5,659 nt of DNA from Bacteroidales bacterium 45-6 (GTDB lineage Bacteria > Bacteroidota > Bacteroidia > Bacteroidales > Dysgonomonadaceae). A program made the translations under genes and the position numbers. The stretch's first letter is position 1, and the number at the start of each line of letters is the position of its first letter. Below the pieces are notes generated by a model that was not told the origin of the DNA, did not search any database, and worked only from the letters and a program-made list of their open reading frames with translations. The DNA is taken from positions 1-5,659 of the forward strand of contig MKRS01000668.1 of the NCBI GenBank assembly GCA_001897035.1. Direction: 5' to 3'. This document shows, piece after piece, positions 1 to 5,659 of this stretch.

Positions 1-901
1 GATTGCTGAACCCATCCAACAAGCCGTTATCTGCCGCCACTATGCCTTTTGGGGTGTAGCTTACTTTGAGCGAATCGCCGTAATGCACACATTTTGACAA
101 GGTAAGCTGAATGGTGTTGTTTATAACAGAATAGCCGGAAGATGTGACGTTTTTTCCGTTTAGAGCGAGGGTGAAATACCCGGATTGAGCAGACGTCAGT
201 GCCATTGCTTTGGAAAAATCTAATGAAAGGGTGATGCCATCGGTTCCAATTCTTCCAGAATTGACATGCACCGGCAAGCCGTTTGAGTAGTTGGTCACAG
301 GAGAATTGGAGATAGCTTTCAGCAAACCGTCGTCTGCAGCCAATATGTTGCTGCCCGAATACGCAAGCGAAAGCGTGTAATCCCGATAAACCTGGTTTCC
401 CAGCGAAAATGACAAGGTGGTGGAATCGTTATTGAAGAATGAGCATTGTTGAACTGGGATACTTATTGGTCCGTTGTATTGGGCATTCAGGGCCACACCA
501 GAAACATCGGCAGGAATCTGCATCTTCTTATTAAACTTCATCAAGAGCGCATTGCCGTTCACATTGGTTGAAGCTTCCATGATTTGAGGCGAAGCACCTT
601 TCAGCTGGTTATCTACCCACTTATCGGTCACATTTAGCATTTTTTTCCCAAGGCTGGTAGAAACAACATTGCCATTGCTGTATGACAACGTGACGGTATT
701 TTCTTTCAATATGCCCTGGCTTAAGTTGACGGTCACTTTATTGGTATCACATACAACAACGCTATCAATGAAGGCTGCATTGCCGTCAATTTTCACGGAG
801 AAGCCGGTGTAGAAGCTTGAAGCGACCACCGACTTGGTCAAGACCACCTGTATCTGTTTGGGGTTCTTATCGGTCACCGAGGCATACTTGAATTCAGGAA
901 C
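1..901 (-). repeat. Three tandem SwmB-like/Ig-like domain repeats in the esterase C-terminal region
   Basis: Protein-level repeats of about 100 residues, roughly 590-901, 275-589 and 1-274 (the last cut by the window edge). Repeat 1 has the pattern of a lysine-rich strand, FSVKIDG, then VTLSYSNGNV and a VTDKWVDNQL end. Repeats 2 and 3 share a clear motif, ILAADDGLLKAISN (residues 457-470) against IVAADNGLLDGFSN (558-571), exactly 101 residues apart, and both contain a short-strand LSLAY/LKVSY element before it. The pattern of an FS-K-M strand, a turn, then 'gD-l-vsY' resembles the SwmB domain found as tandem modules in bacterial extracellular proteins. A role as spacer, adhesion or glycan-binding module is inference. 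The total number of repeats and any terminal sorting signal are out of view. Confidence 0.72.
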
Positions 902-1714
902 GCCATCTTTTAATGAATATTTCTTGCAGAAGTTCCATATCTCCTGGCTGGTGAATACTCCATCGGCACTCCAGTTATTGTCAGAATACCAGTGTCCCAC
1001 TCCAGCTACACCGATAAACACCACCTCGACACCCTCTTTTCCGTGTCCATAATATTTCTTTATTGATTTCGCAGTGTATACTGCTGGGTATGGATTGGTA
1101 ACCACTGGTGGTGTTGGACAACCATTTCGTGCTACCCAAGCATCAATATGAGATTGCACATTGCTGTAGGTGACATAACCATCGTCCATCCCGTGGACGT
1201 GGATAATGGGTATTGGGCGCGAACTGTTGGCGTTGGGACCGCTCATAAGATAGCCGCTGACCGGGGCAAATGCCGCAATTTTATCTGCGATCATGGTGGC
1301 AGCATAATAAGTCATCATCCCTCCCATGGAAAAGCCGGAAAGATAGACACGGTCGCGATCAATCCCGTAGCGCTTATACATTTCGTCGATAATAGCCAGG
1401 ATAAAATCAGTGTCCCCAGTTCCCCAAAGCTGCCACTGGGAGCCATTCGATTGCGGGAAAACAAGGACAAAATTATTGGCCTGGGCCACCGACTGGAATT
1501 GTGTTTGACTTTTTTGATCGTACATGGTCTGGTTCATCCCGTGCATGGAAATTACGAGGGGTCTGTTTTGTTTAATGCCTGTCGGGGCATAGACAATCAT
1601 TTGCCGTGCTGTTGAGCCAACCTGGATGGATTCCTGTGCCTTCAAACCGGCTGTGGACAAGAAAACGCTTAACAATAAGAATAAAAACCGGTGGTTGATA
1701 AGTTCTGATTTCAT
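1..1714 (-). CDS. Secreted CE1/PHB-depolymerase-like esterase with C-terminal SwmB-like repeats (3' end beyond window)
   Basis: The frame is open from 1714 to the left edge (571 residues seen, no stop). Residues 1-27 form a signal peptide: basic start, hydrophobic core FLFLLLSVFL, likely cleavage after LKAQ, so the enzyme is exported. An alpha/beta-hydrolase domain follows (about 30-268): VGSTARQMIVYAP opening strand, MHGMNQ oxyanion-type loop (58-63), nucleophile elbow GFSMGG with Ser129, probable acid Asp178 in HGMDDGYV, and His241 in GVGHWY. This is the layout of LpqC/PHB-depolymerase-like and CE1 acetyl-xylan or feruloyl esterases, which hydrolyse ester groups on polysaccharides; the actual ester is not readable. 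Three SwmB-like repeats follow from about 272. The start is uncertain: in-frame ATGs at 1771 and 1783 sit after A/T-rich sequence typical of Bacteroidota starts, but give an unusually long n-region. It lies last of the three co-directional genes, so co-transcription is likely. Confidence 0.9.
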   Translation of the reverse strand, partial: MKSELINHRFLFLLLSVFLSTAGLKAQESIQVGSTARQMIVYAPTGIKQNRPLVISMHGMNQTMYDQKSQTQFQSVAQANNFVLVFPQSNGSQWQLWGTGDTDFILAIIDEMYKRYGIDRDRVYLSGFSMGGMMTYYAATMIADKIAAFAPVSGYLMSGPNANSSRPIPIIHVHGMDDGYVTYSNVQSHIDAWVARNGCPTPPVVTNPYPAVYTAKSIKKYYGHGKEGVEVVFIGVAGVGHWYSDNNWSADGVFTSQEIWNFCKKYSLKDGVPEFKYASVTDKNPKQIQVVLTKSVVASSFYTGFSVKIDGNAAFIDSVVVCDTNKVTVNLSQGILKENTVTLSYSNGNVVSTSLGKKMLNVTDKWVDNQLKGASPQIMEASTNVNGNALLMKFNKKMQIPADVSGVALNAQYNGPISIPVQQCSFFNNDSTTLSFSLGNQVYRDYTLSLAYSGSNILAADDGLLKAISNSPVTNYSNGLPVHVNSGRIGTDGITLSLDFSKAMALTSAQSGYFTLALNGKNVTSSGYSVINNTIQLTLSKCVHYGDSLKVSYTPKGIVAADNGLLDGFSN

Positions 1715-1833
1715 CGCGGCAATTCTGCTTTTGACTTGCGATTTGCCGTCTTGTAGTAATTTTTTGTTCATTGTGTTTATCATTTAGATTTATGAATAAT
1801 TGGCAGTCATTTCTTTTTTTATAAGCCATCAAT

Positions 1834-2028
1834 TTAATAGCATTTAGGGGCTGTCGTAACATCCGTCCTGAACGGCGAAGCTGGAAACCCGTCCCGATTA
1901 AACAAATTCACATCTGGCACGTTGCTCCAACCGTAGCGCACGGCAACAGGATTTTTGACATGGATATTGCTTACGACAATCGTTTTGCCCTGAATTCGGG
2001 CGGCTGCCGACACAAACACGTTGCACTC
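1834..2028 (-). pseudogene. Out-of-frame C-terminal end of the SASA acetylesterase
   Basis: This frame encodes NVFVSAAARIQGKTIVVSN followed by VKNPVAVRYGW, NVPDVNLFNRDGFPASPFRTD and a TAA at 1834-1836. NPVAVRYGW and the 'NL-N-G-PASPFRTD' block are the recognisable conserved ending of SASA-family esterases, so this is the missing tail of the gene upstream, not a separate gene. Joining the two with one base restored gives 476 codons, about the size expected for the family. The tail has no internal stop and keeps its conserved residues, so the shift is recent, a sequencing or assembly error, or possibly tolerated. The restored base could have stood in the GGG run at 2028-2030 or in the following AGTGCAACG. 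A GTG at 2017-2019 could nominally start a 61-codon frame but has no support as an independent gene. Confidence 0.85.
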
Positions 2029-3263
2029 CCTGCAACCTGAAAGCCCTTCAATCCCGTAGAATCTTTTGCAACAAGCCCTTTGCCCACATGGGAAAACTGT
2101 AGGATGATTTTATCACCTTGGACTTTGTGCGATTTATAAATCGGGCCTGAGTATTCGCTTTTTTTCCCGTAAGCTAACACACGGGCAGCTTTGGCCAGCC
2201 TGTCTCCCACAGGTTGTTTGTGCGGCGGGTGTATGTCGTTTGCCAAACCGCAATCGGTTGTTACGATCAGTGCGGTATTTTTCACTGTTTGTGCGACTTT
2301 CAGCTGCGCTTCACGTATTTCGGGGCTTAAATATTTATAAGGAGCCACTTGGACAATCAGGAATGGCAGGTCGTTGTTCTGAAAATCTGTCCGCCAATTC
2401 TGAATCATGGTTGACAAAGCAACAGGATAATCCTTTGCCCGACTGTCATTTGCCTCACCCTGATACCAGGCCACTCCTTTTACAGAATAGGGAATAATTG
2501 GGTAAAGCATCCCGTTATAGAGTCCACTGATAAGTTCTCCATCCGGATGCCATGCCTTGCTGATAATACTGTCGTAATTAGACACAAACGGAGTCAGTTT
2601 TGGATTTACCTTGAGCGCATCGAGGCTGGTCCAGTCTTCAGCAGGAGTTCCGCCATAAGCGGCGAACAGGATTCCCACAGGTACATTCAACGAGTTGAAC
2701 AAATCCCGGGCAAAGAAATAGCCTACCGCTGAGAAATCAGTTACGGTTTGGGGTGAACAAACGCTCCATTTGCTGTTGGCATCGGCCACCTTCTCCTTCG
2801 AATATTTCAATGGCACATAATACTCCCTAATCAAAGGATAATCAGACTGATCCCGTTCTTTTTCCCAGTTATAAATGGGAGGCTGAGGAGGTCGGGGACC
2901 TAACTGACGCTCCATGTTGGATTGTCCGCTGCATATCCATACTTCGCCTACCAGGATATCATTGATTGCAATCGTTGTGTCTTCGCCGGCAATGGTCATT
3001 TGCGTAGGAATGGTGACATAAGGCATCGGTTTAAGTTTCACGAGCCATTTGCCATTTACGGCTGTCGTTGTTTCTGTCTGACCATTAAACTTCACGGTTA
3101 TCTTCTCTTTGTCGCCGGCTGTTCCCCACACCGATAAAGGCACTCCATTCTGAAGCACCATGTGATCGCTAAAAATACTGTTGGGCTTAACTTTTGCCTG
3201 CAAATACGCATCACACAAAAGGCTCAGACATAGACATAATACTAATTTTATTGTCTTCATCAT
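1971..3263 (-). CDS. SASA-family secreted O-acetylesterase (sialate O-acetylesterase-like), frameshifted near its C-terminus
   Basis: As read, 430 residues starting at ATG-ATG, 3263. Residues 1-23 are a signal peptide (core KLVLCLCLSLL, probable cleavage after LQA), so the product is exported. Residues 25-100 form the N-terminal beta domain (SIFSDHMVLQ, VWGTAGDKEKITV). The SGNH-like esterase domain follows: GQSNM with nucleophile Ser115 in EVWICSGQSNME, WYQGEAN at 266-272, and the DIHPPHK block with Asp343 and His345 as the acid/base pair. These are the diagnostic SASA motifs; the family removes O-acetyl groups from sialic acids or, in many Bacteroidota loci and the related CE20 group, from plant hemicelluloses. 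The last 18 or so residues (after GLKGFQVAGS) do not resemble the family; its usual ending is found in another frame at 1834-2028. The catalytic residues all precede the break. It begins 51 bases after the GH2 gene. Substrate preference, sialic acid versus xylan/xyloglucan acetyl, cannot be decided here. Confidence 0.93.
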   Translation of the reverse strand: MMKTIKLVLCLCLSLLCDAYLQAKVKPNSIFSDHMVLQNGVPLSVWGTAGDKEKITVKFNGQTETTTAVNGKWLVKLKPMPYVTIPTQMTIAGEDTTIAINDILVGEVWICSGQSNMERQLGPRPPQPPIYNWEKERDQSDYPLIREYYVPLKYSKEKVADANSKWSVCSPQTVTDFSAVGYFFARDLFNSLNVPVGILFAAYGGTPAEDWTSLDALKVNPKLTPFVSNYDSIISKAWHPDGELISGLYNGMLYPIIPYSVKGVAWYQGEANDSRAKDYPVALSTMIQNWRTDFQNNDLPFLIVQVAPYKYLSPEIREAQLKVAQTVKNTALIVTTDCGLANDIHPPHKQPVGDRLAKAARVLAYGKKSEYSGPIYKSHKVQGDKIILQFSHVGKGLVAKDSTGLKGFQVAGSATCLCRQPPEFRAKRLS

Positions 3264-3264
3264 A

Positions 3265-3309
3265 TCAACTATATTCTATTTTACACAGGTTGAACATCCA
3301 TATAGTTGA
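3265..3309 (-). promoter_or_regulatory. Perfect 10-bp inverted repeat in the spacer before the acetylesterase start
   Basis: Arms TCAACTATAT (3265-3274) and ATATAGTTGA (3300-3309) are exact reverse complements separated by 25 bases. In the transcript the second arm ends one base before the ATG at 3263, and the first arm begins 6 bases after the GH2 stop. The spacer has no good T-run after the stem, so a classical intrinsic terminator is unlikely. A translational-control hairpin, RNA processing site or operator are all possible; only the repeat itself is seen. Confidence 0.45.
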
Positions 3310-3314
3310 GTCAC

Positions 3315-5659
<2,345 letters not shown>

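Noticed and set aside
1148..1615. 155-codon plus-strand open frame
   Set aside because: It is antisense to the esterase catalytic domain, including the GFSMGG and HGMDD motifs; no independent support.
1798..1834. Imperfect inverted repeat (AATTGGC against GCCATCAATT) between the two esterase genes, a possible terminator
   Set aside because: The stem needs a 3-base bulge, has only three G-C rich pairs and no T-run on the minus strand after it; too weak to call.
1572..1862. 96-codon minus-strand frame overlapping the start of the CE1-like esterase
   Set aside because: It is another frame of the same DNA; the esterase frame has the signal peptide and family motifs, this one has neither.
2015..2050. 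Programmed -1 ribosomal frameshift in the acetylesterase
   Set aside because: No X-XXY-YYZ slippery heptamer or obvious downstream structure is seen at the frame change; a lost base is simpler.
3264..3314. Bacteroidota-type promoter (TAnnTTTG) in the spacer
   Set aside because: No such -7 element is present here or in 1784-1833, which agrees with read-through from the upstream gene.

Overview
The window looks like part of a carbohydrate-degradation locus from a member of the Bacteroidota. This rests on the gene content (a large LacZ-like GH2 enzyme, a SASA-type acetylesterase and a secreted CE1-like esterase), AT-rich spacers without clear Shine-Dalgarno sequences, and exported enzymes with ordinary signal peptides. 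No taxonomic marker gene is present, so the assignment is an inference.

All three genes lie on the minus strand and are transcribed from high to low coordinates. From 5659 to 3315 is a GH2 beta-galactosidase-type glycosidase whose N-terminus lies beyond the right edge. After a 51-base spacer with a perfect 10-bp inverted repeat comes a SASA-family (sialate O-acetylesterase-like) secreted esterase, 3263 to 1971. Its conserved C-terminal end continues in another frame down to 1834, so the gene carries a -1 frameshift near 2020-2030. A short spacer leads to a secreted alpha/beta-hydrolase esterase of the CE1/PHB-depolymerase-like group (start about 1714, possibly 1771 or 1783), followed by at least three SwmB-like Ig-type repeats that run off the left edge. 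Nearly all of 1-1714 is therefore coding.

The close spacing, shared strand and lack of visible promoters or terminators suggest one operon, probably part of a polysaccharide utilization locus. The likely joint task is to remove ester decorations (acetyl, perhaps feruloyl) from a plant or host glycan with two unrelated esterases while the GH2 enzyme trims terminal beta-linked sugars. The exact glycan cannot be read from the sequence. No SusC/SusD pair, regulator, RNA gene, CRISPR array or mobile element is visible. I did not find an undescribed system; the most noteworthy points are the frameshift, the start-codon-proximal inverted repeat and the esterase-plus-SwmB architecture.
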